NCBI RefSeq assembly: GCF_900104445.1
Contig: NZ_FNJI01000023.1
Span: forward strand, 1-64,000
Direction: 5' to 3'
DNA: 64,000 nt
DNA from: Desulforhopalus singaporensis
GTDB lineage: Bacteria; Desulfobacterota; Desulfobulbia; Desulfobulbales; Desulfocapsaceae
Positions 24,420 to 32,918 of this stretch are shown one piece after another. A program made the position numbers and the translations under genes. A model generated the notes under the pieces. That model saw nothing but the letters and a program-made list of their open reading frames with translations. It ran no database searches and had not been told where the DNA came from. Position 1 is the stretch's first letter. Every line of letters begins with the position of its first letter.

Positions 24420-26924
24420 ATGGGATTACCACTTGAGAACGTACGGGTCATCGACTTCGGACAATATGTAGCGGGACCTGCTGCCGCAATGATCCTTGCA
24501 GACCAGGGTGCAGAGGTCATCAGGATAGATCCTCCCGGAGGAGTCCGGTGGAAATCCCCGGCGATGGACACCCTGAACCGACGCAAAAAAAGTATCATCC
24601 TCGACCTCAAGAACGATGGAGACAAGCAGGTTGCCGTTGACCTGATACGCACAGCCGATATCCTGATAGAGAACTTTCGCCCCGGGGTCATGGCAAGACT
24701 CGGTCTCGGTGCCGAGCAGATGCACAAGGTCAACCCGAGACTGATCTACGCATCGATCCCAGGGTTCGCAGCAGAGGACAAGGAGCGGGCTCACCTTGCG
24801 GCCTGGGAAGGAATTATTGCCGCCGCCTCCGGCCAGTTTACCGACATGGGGCTGAACCGGGTGCTGATGGGTGTCAACCCGTCCTTTTCTCCTTTAACCC
24901 TTGCATCGGGCTACGCCGCGCTGCTTGCCGCCACCGGGATTTCTTCCGCCCTTTATGCCCGTGAAGAGACCGGCCAGGGCGAGCAGATAGAGATCCCCAT
25001 AGCCGCAGCGCTCATGGAAGGGCTCGTATACAACTCGATGTATATTGAAGACTGTCCCGACCGCTACCTCTCGCTTCGGGAGCTGGAGATTGCCAGACGA
25101 AAAAAAGAGGGACAGGCCCTGAATATGAGCTACGACGAGATCCAGGAATACATGGATCCGTTCTACCGCAGTTACTTCTGCAAGGACGGAAGGCCCATGT
25201 ACGTGGTCTGCACCTGTCATATCGACCATTGCCACAAGGCACTCAAGGTCATGGGGCTGTATGACCAGGTAAGAGAAGCCGGCCTTTCCGACCTCGACGA
25301 TTGGTATCTGTCCACCAGCGAATGGCCGGAAGGACTCGATTGCGCCCTGGGGCTTTACCCGCTGACCAAAAAATGGGCCGACCTTGTCTCGGAAATGATG
25401 AAGAAACGGTTTCTGGAAAAAACCAGCAGCGAATGGCAGGCCCTTTTCGATGAGGGCAACGTCCCCATCGTGCGCCATCATTATGCCCGGGAGTGGCTCA
25501 ACCACGAACACCCCCTGGCCGCCGGCCTGGTCCACGAAATCGACCACCCGACATACGGGAAAAGGCGTCAGGCAGGCCCGGTCGCCTGGCTGAAAAGTTC
25601 CGCGGAACTGGCATCAGCAGGCACCCCTCCGCCTGCGCCGGACCAGCACCGCCAGGAGATCCTCGACCTCATCGAAACCCACAGGACAGACGTATCCGGC
25701 CCCGCCCCGACAACCCGCGACAGGGGGTGGCTTGCCGGCATTAAGATACTCGACCTGACCAATGTCATAGCCGGGCCGACGGTGGCCAACACCCTTGCAC
25801 GGTTCGGGGCCGAAACCATCAAGATCTATCCGGTAAAACCAACCTTCGACCCCTGGAACACCGTCCTGATCGGGCTGCAGGTACAGCGGGGGAAAAAATC
25901 CATTCTGCTCAATATCAAAACAGGAGAAGGCAAAGAGGCTTTCAAGAAACTGATCGGCTGGGCGGACGTGGTAACCTTCAACGGTCCTGACCGACAGCTC
26001 AAACCGCTGGGCCTTGACCCGGAATCCCTTGCCAAAGTAAACCCTCGCGCCATTCTTTTTCAGCTCGATGCCTGGGGCGGGCCTAAAACAGGCCCCAGGA
26101 GCAACTGCCTCGGTTACGATGACCTGGTCCAGGCTTCTACCGGCATCATGGCAAGGTTCGGAGGCTCGATAAAAACACCGGAAGAACACGCCCACCTGGG
26201 CACCATAGACGTACTCACCGGATTTTCAGGTGCTTTTGCTGTAGCAACGGCGCTTTACAAACAAAGGGTTACCGGCGAAACAGACGTCGCCCGCACCTCG
26301 TTGTGCGCCTGTGGACAGCTACTTGCAATCCCGTTCATGTACGACTATGAAGGCCGTGCTCCCTTCGATGAGCCAAGCGGCCCGCAGGTGGTCGGCGAGG
26401 GCCCCCTCTACCGCTGCTACCTTGCCAGTGACCAGTGGTTCTTCCTTGCCGCTGGCACCAAGAGCTGCGGCGACCTGGAAAACATAACAGAACTCAAGGG
26501 CGCTGCGGAACTTGTGGGCGCAGAACTTGAGCATTTTCTCTCCGAGCGATTCAGGACTGAAACTGCCGGTTACTGGATCGACCAACTGGTAAAACTCGAT
26601 TTCGGCGCGACCACCTTGGGCAGCCTCTCTTCTCTGAGGGAAAAATATCTCAGCGACCAAGAAGCGGGTCGCAATGGGAGCGGGCCGACCTTTCAGTTCA
26701 CCAGTTACAAGGATCACCCCAGCGGCAGGAGAGTCGACATCATCGCTCCGGTTTCGATACGGCCGCGATACAGTCCGCTCACCATCCCTGCACCAGCGGA
26801 AAAATATGGCAGGGACACCAGGGAAATACTTACATCTCTTGGCTACAACGCGGCACAGGTGGACGAAATGATAGAACAAAAGGTCGCCTCGGAGAGCTGG
26901 AGCAAACAGTACCTCCCCGACTGA
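24420..26924 (+). CDS. Tandem-fused family III CoA transferase (CaiB/BaiF x2)
   Basis: An 834-residue protein made of two CaiB/BaiF (family III) CoA-transferase domains, about 1-400 and 435-834, joined by a Pro-rich linker. Such enzymes move CoA between carboxylic acids, for example carnitine and crotonobetaine in E. coli CaiB. Aligning each half to the formyl-CoA transferase motif before the (R/K)xxTG segment places Asp597 (in GTIDVLTGF) at the catalytic Asp position of the second half. The first half has Ser163 (in LASGYAALLA). The fusion thus appears to have one active and one degenerate half. The ATG at 24420 follows CAGGAGTTGAAG; an upstream ATG at 24366 lacks a ribosome site. The context suggests a betaine acyl-CoA substrate. 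Confidence 0.9.
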   Translation: MGLPLENVRVIDFGQYVAGPAAAMILADQGAEVIRIDPPGGVRWKSPAMDTLNRRKKSIILDLKNDGDKQVAVDLIRTADILIENFRPGVMARLGLGAEQMHKVNPRLIYASIPGFAAEDKERAHLAAWEGIIAAASGQFTDMGLNRVLMGVNPSFSPLTLASGYAALLAATGISSALYAREETGQGEQIEIPIAAALMEGLVYNSMYIEDCPDRYLSLRELEIARRKKEGQALNMSYDEIQEYMDPFYRSYFCKDGRPMYVVCTCHIDHCHKALKVMGLYDQVREAGLSDLDDWYLSTSEWPEGLDCALGLYPLTKKWADLVSEMMKKRFLEKTSSEWQALFDEGNVPIVRHHYAREWLNHEHPLAAGLVHEIDHPTYGKRRQAGPVAWLKSSAELASAGTPPPAPDQHRQEILDLIETHRTDVSGPAPTTRDRGWLAGIKILDLTNVIAGPTVANTLARFGAETIKIYPVKPTFDPWNTVLIGLQVQRGKKSILLNIKTGEGKEAFKKLIGWADVVTFNGPDRQLKPLGLDPESLAKVNPRAILFQLDAWGGPKTGPRSNCLGYDDLVQASTGIMARFGGSIKTPEEHAHLGTIDVLTGFSGAFAVATALYKQRVTGETDVARTSLCACGQLLAIPFMYDYEGRAPFDEPSGPQVVGEGPLYRCYLASDQWFFLAAGTKSCGDLENITELKGAAELVGAELEHFLSERFRTETAGYWIDQLVKLDFGATTLGSLSSLREKYLSDQEAGRNGSGPTFQFTSYKDHPSGRRVDIIAPVSIRPRYSPLTIPAPAEKYGRDTREILTSLGYNAAQVDEMIEQKVASESWSKQYLPD

Positions 26925-26989
26925 TCGAAACGACACGAAAAAGTCGAATCGTATGACAACATGCATAGTTCTAATTCACGGATAAGCAT

Positions 26990-28978
26990 ATGAAAAACTT
27001 TGATATTCTGTTTGAGCCACATAATATCGGCCAGGTTGAGATAAAAAACCGTATCGTCATGGCGCCCATGGGCGTTGAGTACATGACTGACGCCAACGGC
27101 ACCCTCAACCGAAGGGTTGTCGACTACTATCTCGAACGTGCCCGCTACGGCGTCGGAATGGTGATCTGCTCGGTGTTCAAGGTTGAAAACAAGATTGAGC
27201 ATCTGGAGAAATCCACCCCGATGATTCTTGAGGAGTCGATGAATTACCTCTGCGAGCTCTGCGATGCCGCGCACAGCTTCGGCGCCCGGGTTTTTGTCCA
27301 GCTGACGGCAGGCTTTGGCCGGGTAACCTTTCCGAGCATCCTCAGAGGTCCATGCGTTTCCGCATCGGATAACACCAATTTCTGGGACCCGACAATCAAA
27401 TGCAAGGCACTGTCCGTTGACGAGATCCAGACCATCGTCGAGGCGATGGGCAATACCGCAAAGCTGTTAGCGCTGGCAGGGGTCGACGGCATCGAGCTGC
27501 ACGGCCATGAAGGATATCTTTTTGATGAATTCACCACGCCTTTATGGAACCGCCGCACCGATCAGTACGGAGGCTCCTTTGAAAACAGAATGCGTTTTGC
27601 CACCGAATGCTTGAACGAAATACGTGCAAAGGTGGGCAACCGGCTTGCCGTCACCTACCGTTTCGGCCTGAAGCATTACCTCAAGACGCCGCAACACGGT
27701 GCGCTTCCAGGAGAAACTTTCGAAGAGGTCGGCCGCGATGTTGAAGAAGGAATACGGATGGCCCGGTACTTTGAACAGGCAGGGTTTGACGCCCTTCATG
27801 TGGATGCCGGCTGCTACGAAAGCCACTACTGGCCGCATCCGCCAATATACCAGAAACACGGCTGCATGGCCGACATGGCGGCTCTTGCCAAAAAAGCGGT
27901 ATCCATCCCGGTAATAGGCGTTGGTCGCCTTGACAAGCCTGAAGTCGCAGCAGAGGCCGTAGCCTGCGGCAGCATGGACTTTACCGCCATAGGCAGGGGG
28001 CTTTTGGCCGACCCCGAGTGGGCAGACAAACTGAGATACCAGGACAGCGCCGAGATCAGACCATGCGTCGGCTGCTATGACGGCTGCTTTGAGGCCTACA
28101 ACCAGTTTCGCAATATCTCCTGTGCCATCAACCCGTCGTCAGGCCGTGAAGCGGCCTACCGGCTGACACCCGCACTTGCACCGAAAAAGGTGTTGGTTGC
28201 CGGTGCAGGAATCGCCGGCATGGAGGCTGCAAGGGTCCTGGCTAAACGAGGTCACCAAGTTTTTCTCCATGAAAAATCGGACTCCCTGGGAGGACTAGTG
28301 CAGCAGGCTGCGGTGCCGGACTTCAAGAAAGATCTCCGGCGGTTGCTTGACTGGTATGAGCGGCAGATAAGCCGGAGCGACATATCCCTGACACTCAACA
28401 GCAGCGTCACCGTGGAGCTGGTCGACAAGATCGACCCGGATGCAATCATCGTTGCCACCGGCGCTCATCCTCTTCTACCGCCGATCAAGGGAATTGACAA
28501 CGATCGGGTGACCACCGCCGTCGATCTCCTCAAGGGAGTGACCAAGGCCGGACAAAACTGTGTCGTTGTCGGCGGCGGTCTGGCAGGCTGCGAGGTGGCC
28601 ATATGGCTTGCGGCCAAGGGCTGCAAGGTGACCGTGGTCGAGCTGATGCCAAAACTGATGTGTGCTGGTGCTTCGGTTCCGAGCCAGGTGAAGATGATGA
28701 CCACCGATTTGATGGCATACCACGGAGTCGTCTCCAGGACCGGATGCCGGCTGACCGAGGTGACCGCCGACGGCGTATTGCTCGATGACGGCAACCACAA
28801 TGCATCCTTTGTCGAGGCGGACACTGTCGTTATGGCGGTGGGCATGAAATCCGACACCAGTCTTGCTGATGTTGTTCGCAAAAGCCCCTGTCCGGTTTAC
28901 AGGATCGGCGATTGCCGCAAGCCGAAAAATGTCATGCAGGCGGTATGGGATGGGTACGAGATAGCAAGATTTATCTAG
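26990..28978 (+). CDS. FadH/2-enoate-reductase-type FMN/FAD/4Fe-4S oxidoreductase
   Basis: A 662-residue old-yellow-enzyme fusion: FMN TIM barrel (1-345; HGHEGYLFDEF and NRRTDQYGGSFENR), a 4Fe-4S site at Cys 359, 362, 366 and 378, and an FAD/NAD(P) disulfide-reductase-like C-terminal half (VAGAGIAGMEAA at about 403; VVGGGLAGCEVA). The C-x2-C-x3-C-x11-C spacing equals E. coli 2,4-dienoyl-CoA reductase, not trimethylamine dehydrogenase (x2, x2, x12 as I recall). Reduction of an enoate or enoyl-CoA such as crotonobetainyl-CoA is therefore more likely than amine dehydrogenation, though the family is broad. It starts 65 bases after the CoA transferase. It ends in TAG, and in-frame read-through would add 28 codons before TAA. 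Confidence 0.88.
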   Translation: MKNFDILFEPHNIGQVEIKNRIVMAPMGVEYMTDANGTLNRRVVDYYLERARYGVGMVICSVFKVENKIEHLEKSTPMILEESMNYLCELCDAAHSFGARVFVQLTAGFGRVTFPSILRGPCVSASDNTNFWDPTIKCKALSVDEIQTIVEAMGNTAKLLALAGVDGIELHGHEGYLFDEFTTPLWNRRTDQYGGSFENRMRFATECLNEIRAKVGNRLAVTYRFGLKHYLKTPQHGALPGETFEEVGRDVEEGIRMARYFEQAGFDALHVDAGCYESHYWPHPPIYQKHGCMADMAALAKKAVSIPVIGVGRLDKPEVAAEAVACGSMDFTAIGRGLLADPEWADKLRYQDSAEIRPCVGCYDGCFEAYNQFRNISCAINPSSGREAAYRLTPALAPKKVLVAGAGIAGMEAARVLAKRGHQVFLHEKSDSLGGLVQQAAVPDFKKDLRRLLDWYERQISRSDISLTLNSSVTVELVDKIDPDAIIVATGAHPLLPPIKGIDNDRVTTAVDLLKGVTKAGQNCVVVGGGLAGCEVAIWLAAKGCKVTVVELMPKLMCAGASVPSQVKMMTTDLMAYHGVVSRTGCRLTEVTADGVLLDDGNHNASFVEADTVVMAVGMKSDTSLADVVRKSPCPVYRIGDCRKPKNVMQAVWDGYEIARFI

Positions 28979-29272
28979 GGGGCATTCAAGGAGAACAACG
29001 GCTGGTGCAGGCGAAAAACAAAACCGGCCCGCTACAGACGAATAGTGAGTCAAGACATCGTATAACCTGTAGCTCAAAGAGCTTCAGGTATATAATGAAA
29101 AAACGGTGTCGGATTTTTTTTAATGGGCACGAGCAATCGCATGAGCGATGCGCGTCCCGGAATTGTGGTGCTGCATGACCGCCAAAGGCACATGCACGCA
29201 TCCCATAAGGTAAGGCATATCAGCTTTACAGCTGTATTAAGAGAAGTATCAACTTTGTCTAGTGGAGGTAGT
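28979..29272. other. 294-base leader of the Pyl-type mttB gene
   Basis: CCTGTAGCTC (29066-29075) pairs with GAGCTTCAGG (29079-29088) around an AAA loop with one T-T mismatch. An AT-rich stretch and TTTTTTTT (from 29116) follow about 28 bases later. This may be a weak terminator or leader structure. No other gene is seen; an open stretch in frame upstream of the ATG at 29273 lacks a ribosome site. Confidence 0.35.
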
Positions 29273-30742
29273 ATGAGAAGAAACAGTCGTCCCAGGATGC
29301 TTGGGAGTGGAGGATTCGGGTTTTCTCCATTTACCCAGGACGAATATGACGCAATCCATGAAGCCACGATGGAAATATTGTGGGATCATGGGATTTACGT
29401 CGGTCATGAAGAAGCCCTGGAGCTCTTCTACAGCGCCGGGGCCACCGTCGATAAAAAGAGCGGCATGGTGCGAATCCCCAGTTGGCTGCTGAACGATCTA
29501 ATCAAGGCGGCTCCAGACAATTTCGTTCTGCACGCGCGAAATCCGGAGAACGATTACGTCATAGGAGGCAACAGGGTCGGATTTATCAATTTTGGCGAAG
29601 CGGTCAAGTATCGCGATCCGTACACTGGTGAGCTTCGAGAACCGACCAAAAAAGATCTTGGTGATGTGGTAAGGGTTACCGATTACCTGGAACAGATCGA
29701 TTTTCACCACAGGGCCATGGTGTCAGGCGACAAGCCGCCCCTTGCAAGCTCCCTGCATAACTGGGACGCGATTGCATCCAACACCGACAAGCATTTTTTT
29801 CTTGGTCCGGTAAGCAGTTACCATATCAAGCGAATGGTTGAAATGGGCATTGCGGTATCGGGAAGCGAGGAGGAATTCAGGAAAAGACCGTTTTTCATGG
29901 TCGGAACCTGTCCGGTAAGTCCACTGAGACTCACCGAAGAGTTCTGCGACATGATCATGGAGGGAGCCCGCCAGGACCTGCCGCTGATGATCCTGTCAAT
30001 GGCCCTTAGCGGCGGTTCAAGCTCGGTGCACCTTGCCGGAACCCTGGTGAGCCACAACGTAGAGGTACTATCAGGCATTGCTCTGGCCCAGCTGGTTAAA
30101 AAAGGTGCCAGATGTTTTTACGGAAGCTCAACCACGGCCATGGATCTGCGGTTCGGATCCGCAGCCGTAGGCTCTCCTGAGGCGGCACTGATTGGTGCCG
30201 GTACCGCAGGGCTTGCCAAGTACTACAACCTGCCGAGCTACATCTCCGGTGGATAGAGCGATTCAAAACTTTTAGATGCTCAGTCGGGCCATGAGACAAC
30301 CCTTACTGCACTCTTACCGGCGATGGCAGGTGCCAACGTCATATATGGTTTGGGTCTGCAGGAAGGTGGAATGACCATGGATGCCGCTCAGCTCGTTTTC
30401 GACAACGAAGTAGCCAGGATGGTTCGGTTCATCATCGGTGGTATTCCGGTAAATGATGAAACTCTTTCAGTTGATGCGATCAAGGAGGTCGGATCATTCA
30501 AAGATTTTCTCATGCACCCGTCCACTCTGAAATATGTCCGTTCACAATCCAGGACAGAGGTTATTTGCCGCAAGAACCGGTCGAAATGGGAAAATGACGG
30601 TTCGAAAGACACCGCTGCAAAAGCCAATGAAAAGGCACGGTGGATTATCGAGAATCACGAAATAAAAACACCGATTTCCAAGGAAGCACGAAGCGAAATC
30701 GACAGAATTCTCAAAAGTTCCGAGAAGGATCTCGGTTACTAA
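29273..30742 (+). CDS. mttB: Trimethylamine:corrinoid methyltransferase MttB, pyrrolysine protein (UAG read through)
   Basis: A 489-residue MttB (489 codons with UAG decoded, then TAA). The reading frame is interrupted by a single TAG at 30254-30256, codon 328. It continues in the same frame without a gap: upstream residues SYISGG and downstream residues SDSKLLDAQ form the conserved site where methanogen MttB carries pyrrolysine near residue 334. MttB transfers a methyl group from trimethylamine to corrinoid protein MttC; the Pyl imine ring is thought to activate the amine. The ATG at 29273 lies behind AGTGGAGGT. It is the last gene of the BCCT run, ends at a very strong terminator, and faces pylB. 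No mttC is adjacent. A plain stop-codon annotation would split it into two pseudogene-like pieces (to 30256, and 30323-30742). Confidence 0.95.
30254..30256 (+). other. In-frame amber (UAG) codon decoded as pyrrolysine
   Basis: TAG between GGA and AGC at mttB codon 328. The frame is open on both sides and protein similarity to the paralogue at 22496 continues uninterrupted across the codon. The pylB gene 0.9 kb away supports decoding as pyrrolysine rather than a disabling mutation. Confidence 0.93.
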
Positions 30743-30764
30743 GAGAAAAGAGCAGTGACATTTC

Positions 30765-30809
30765 CAGTCTGGCCCGGGTTTCGAGGAGTTACCCGGGCCA
30801 GACTGTTTT
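30765..30809 (+). terminator. Strong terminator after mttB
   Basis: A perfect 15-bp stem (30765-30779 with 30791-30805, CAGTCTGGCCCGGGT and complement), 11-base loop, then TTTTA. It starts 22 bases after the mttB stop. The rest of the gap to pylB (30806-31125) contains no gene I can support. Confidence 0.85.
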
Positions 30810-31043
30810 AACACCTGCAAGCAACCGGAAAAAAGCAGAGCTCTTTCTTTTTTGTGTTATGATTTCGTGAAAGAAGCACAACCGCTGACGGCGGCAAGTG
30901 ACAGGGTGCAAAGATGTTCCCGCCAGGGTGAAGCGCTCTGCCGGAACAGGATATGTGGCGTCTGATCAGACTCAGAGAATGGACGTGCCAAGCAGGACCA
31001 AAGAGGAGAGTGGCGTTCTTGTCGGTGCAACGGACAAACCAGG

Positions 31044-31069
31044 CCCACCCTGTTTAATTCAAGGGTGGG
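31044..31069 (-). terminator. Hairpin downstream of pylB
   Basis: CCCACCCT (31044-31051) pairs perfectly with AGGGTGGG (31062-31069) around a 10-base AT-rich loop, about 55 bases past the pylB stop. Only a short T-tract (TTTG) follows on the minus strand. Confidence 0.4.
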
Positions 31070-31125
31070 TGGATGAGGAGGAAGATACAGCCCTGTGGTC
31101 CGCTGTTACGGCAGGGGGCTACAGT

Positions 31126-32250
31126 TTAGCTCCAGTACCGGCAGTTGACCGAGGCGCCGCCCATCTGCATGGGATTGCCCTCTCCCTGCATGCGGTCCTC
31201 AACCCAATGCCTATACTCTTCAGCAGTCGCCGTTTCCATCCCGATAAACTGCAGCACGTTTTTGATACTGTCCACTGTTCTTCTCGATTCCTCAATATCC
31301 AGGCTGGAGTTTGCCACCCCGGCCAGTCCGCGTCCAGGGGGCACGATCGAGGTGACCACGTTGGCACCTGCAAGCAGTCTTTTTTGCAGGCCGTTCAGGC
31401 CATCGATATCAAGAGAGGCGGGAATGAGCGTATCGGGAAGTACCAGCCGCATCACGCTGATAACATTGAGTTCGCGATTACTGGTTACCGCACCGTACGA
31501 TTCCAGCGGAGCTCCTTTTTGAGGAACAAAGGTCATGGCCCTGACCTGATCGGCTTTCATTTCCTTCATCGCCAATATCGAGTCGGCAATGTCGTCGAGG
31601 GTTTCACCTACGCCGGTCAGGATGCCCTCTTCGATAAGCATTCCGTTGCTTTTGGCCTCAACCTTGGTCGCGTACCGCTCTTTATAAGACTGACCGATGC
31701 GCAGCTTGTCAAAAAGCGATTCGGTATGCGTTTCCTGATAACAGGCGTACCATTCGGCACCAGCCTTGGCAAACTCGCTGATTGCCGCCTCGGGTGCCGC
31801 ACCAGGTGAGAGCATAACCGGCAGACCGGTCTCAGAGCGGATCTTTCCGGTGAGCCGCACCAACCTCTTTAAGCCGAAATCCGGATGAAACATCTCCGGG
31901 TCCTCACCCATGGTCAGGTCGATGAGGTGAACACCGGAATCCCTCAGGTTCCTCGCTGCTTCGACAACTTCGCTCTCGTTTTTACGGTAGCGCGCCACCT
32001 CCCGGTTGTCCCGGCGATAGTGACAAAACGTACAATTGTTCTTGCAATAGGTAGAAAAGTATACAAAACCATACAGGAATACTTTCTGGCCGAAATGTTT
32101 GGTACGAACCAGGCGGGCCACCCGCTGCAGCAACTCGACTTCGCTCTTTTTTTCAAGACCAAGCAGGTATTTTATCTCATCTCGGACAAGCGGCGTACCT
32201 TCCACCGGCTTACAGAGTATTGCGGGCAAAGAAAATCTATCTGTGTTCAT
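31126..32250 (-). CDS. pylB: PylB, (3R)-3-methyl-D-ornithine synthase (radical SAM)
   Basis: A 374-residue radical-SAM mutase catalysing the first step of pyrrolysine synthesis, L-lysine to 3-methyl-D-ornithine. The 4Fe-4S/SAM motif is C-x3-C-x2-C at Cys 69, 73 and 76 (YFSTYCKNNCTFCHYRRDN). The blocks preceding it (FGQKVFLYGFVYFS) and following it (SGVHLIDLTMGEDPEM, and LDIDGLNGL) fit PylB rather than the related BioB, HydE or HydG. GAGGAG precedes the ATG. Unlike the usual pylTSBCD arrangement, none of pylS, pylC, pylD or tRNA-Pyl lies beside it. It is convergent with the UAG-containing mttB that needs its product. Confidence 0.9.
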   Translation of the reverse strand: MNTDRFSLPAILCKPVEGTPLVRDEIKYLLGLEKKSEVELLQRVARLVRTKHFGQKVFLYGFVYFSTYCKNNCTFCHYRRDNREVARYRKNESEVVEAARNLRDSGVHLIDLTMGEDPEMFHPDFGLKRLVRLTGKIRSETGLPVMLSPGAAPEAAISEFAKAGAEWYACYQETHTESLFDKLRIGQSYKERYATKVEAKSNGMLIEEGILTGVGETLDDIADSILAMKEMKADQVRAMTFVPQKGAPLESYGAVTSNRELNVISVMRLVLPDTLIPASLDIDGLNGLQKRLLAGANVVTSIVPPGRGLAGVANSSLDIEESRRTVDSIKNVLQFIGMETATAEEYRHWVEDRMQGEGNPMQMGGASVNCRYWS

Positions 32251-32918
32251 ACTGTTTACTCCTCACCAGACTGCTGATTATTTGCTGGGCACAACCTCGC
32301 CGATGACAATCCATCACTTCAGGACCGCGTCATCTTCGGTTTCATCAGGCGACGGATACCTTACGATTTTGACAACTCCCAGGCGACCCGCTACGCTTTC
32401 AACTCTATAATGCACATTTTATACCATTTAACCAAAGCATTCGTTTTTTGCGAGATTTCAGAGAGTTATTCCAGAACATTGCTTATGGGACAACCATCAA
32501 TAATGAGGCAAAACTGATTCACGAAAGGGTCGCAAATAAATATTGCATGTGATTCCGGCAAGCTAGAAACGAACCGATATCAACTCGTAAATATTTTTTT
32601 GGTAACAGTCCAATTTTATGCATTTTTAAAGAGAAGTTGATGCAAATATAACTCAAATCGCCACGGAAGCTGCGGGTGTTCTGCTCGGTCAATCCTGGCG
32701 TCTATCCGGACAGTGGCGCCCAGATCCGGACAACTTTTCTGGAAGGATCTTCCAGCAACATAAAATCACTGGAAAAAGAACACTAAGGTGGCCGGGGACA
32801 AAAAGCGAAAAAACCGGTTTTCTCCCCGGTACTTGACAATGCTGCAACCTCCGCCGAAGACTCTGGCAAAAGAGATACTGCTGTTACAACAATATTACAC
32901 TTGTGTCAGGACAATTCG
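32251..32918. other. 668-base AT-rich stretch without a gene, upstream of pylB
   Basis: I looked here for pylS fragments and tRNA-Pyl (anticodon loop CTCTAAA, either strand) and saw none. Small repeats occur: CTGGAAG-GAT-CTTCCAG (32739-32755), ATCCGGACA twice (32704, 32724), and a 15-mer AAAACCGGTTTTCTC at 32810, repeated at 32944 inside the 3' end of the usp gene. Confidence 0.45.

Noticed and set aside
30257-30742. Reading the TAG at 30254 as a disabling mutation (mttB pseudogene)
   Set aside because: The codon sits exactly at the known Pyl position, the rest of the frame is intact to a normal stop and strong terminator, and pylB is adjacent.
30898-31809. A 303-codon plus-strand frame overlapping pylB
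   Set aside because: Most of it is antisense to the clearly coding pylB. The first 70 codons, outside pylB, read like a possible mobile-element ORF start but match nothing I can name, so no feature was called.
30743-32918. tRNA-Pyl, pylS, pylC or pylD near pylB
   Set aside because: I scanned both strands by eye for the CTCTAAA anticodon loop and for frames of suitable length, and found none. Absence by eye is not proof.
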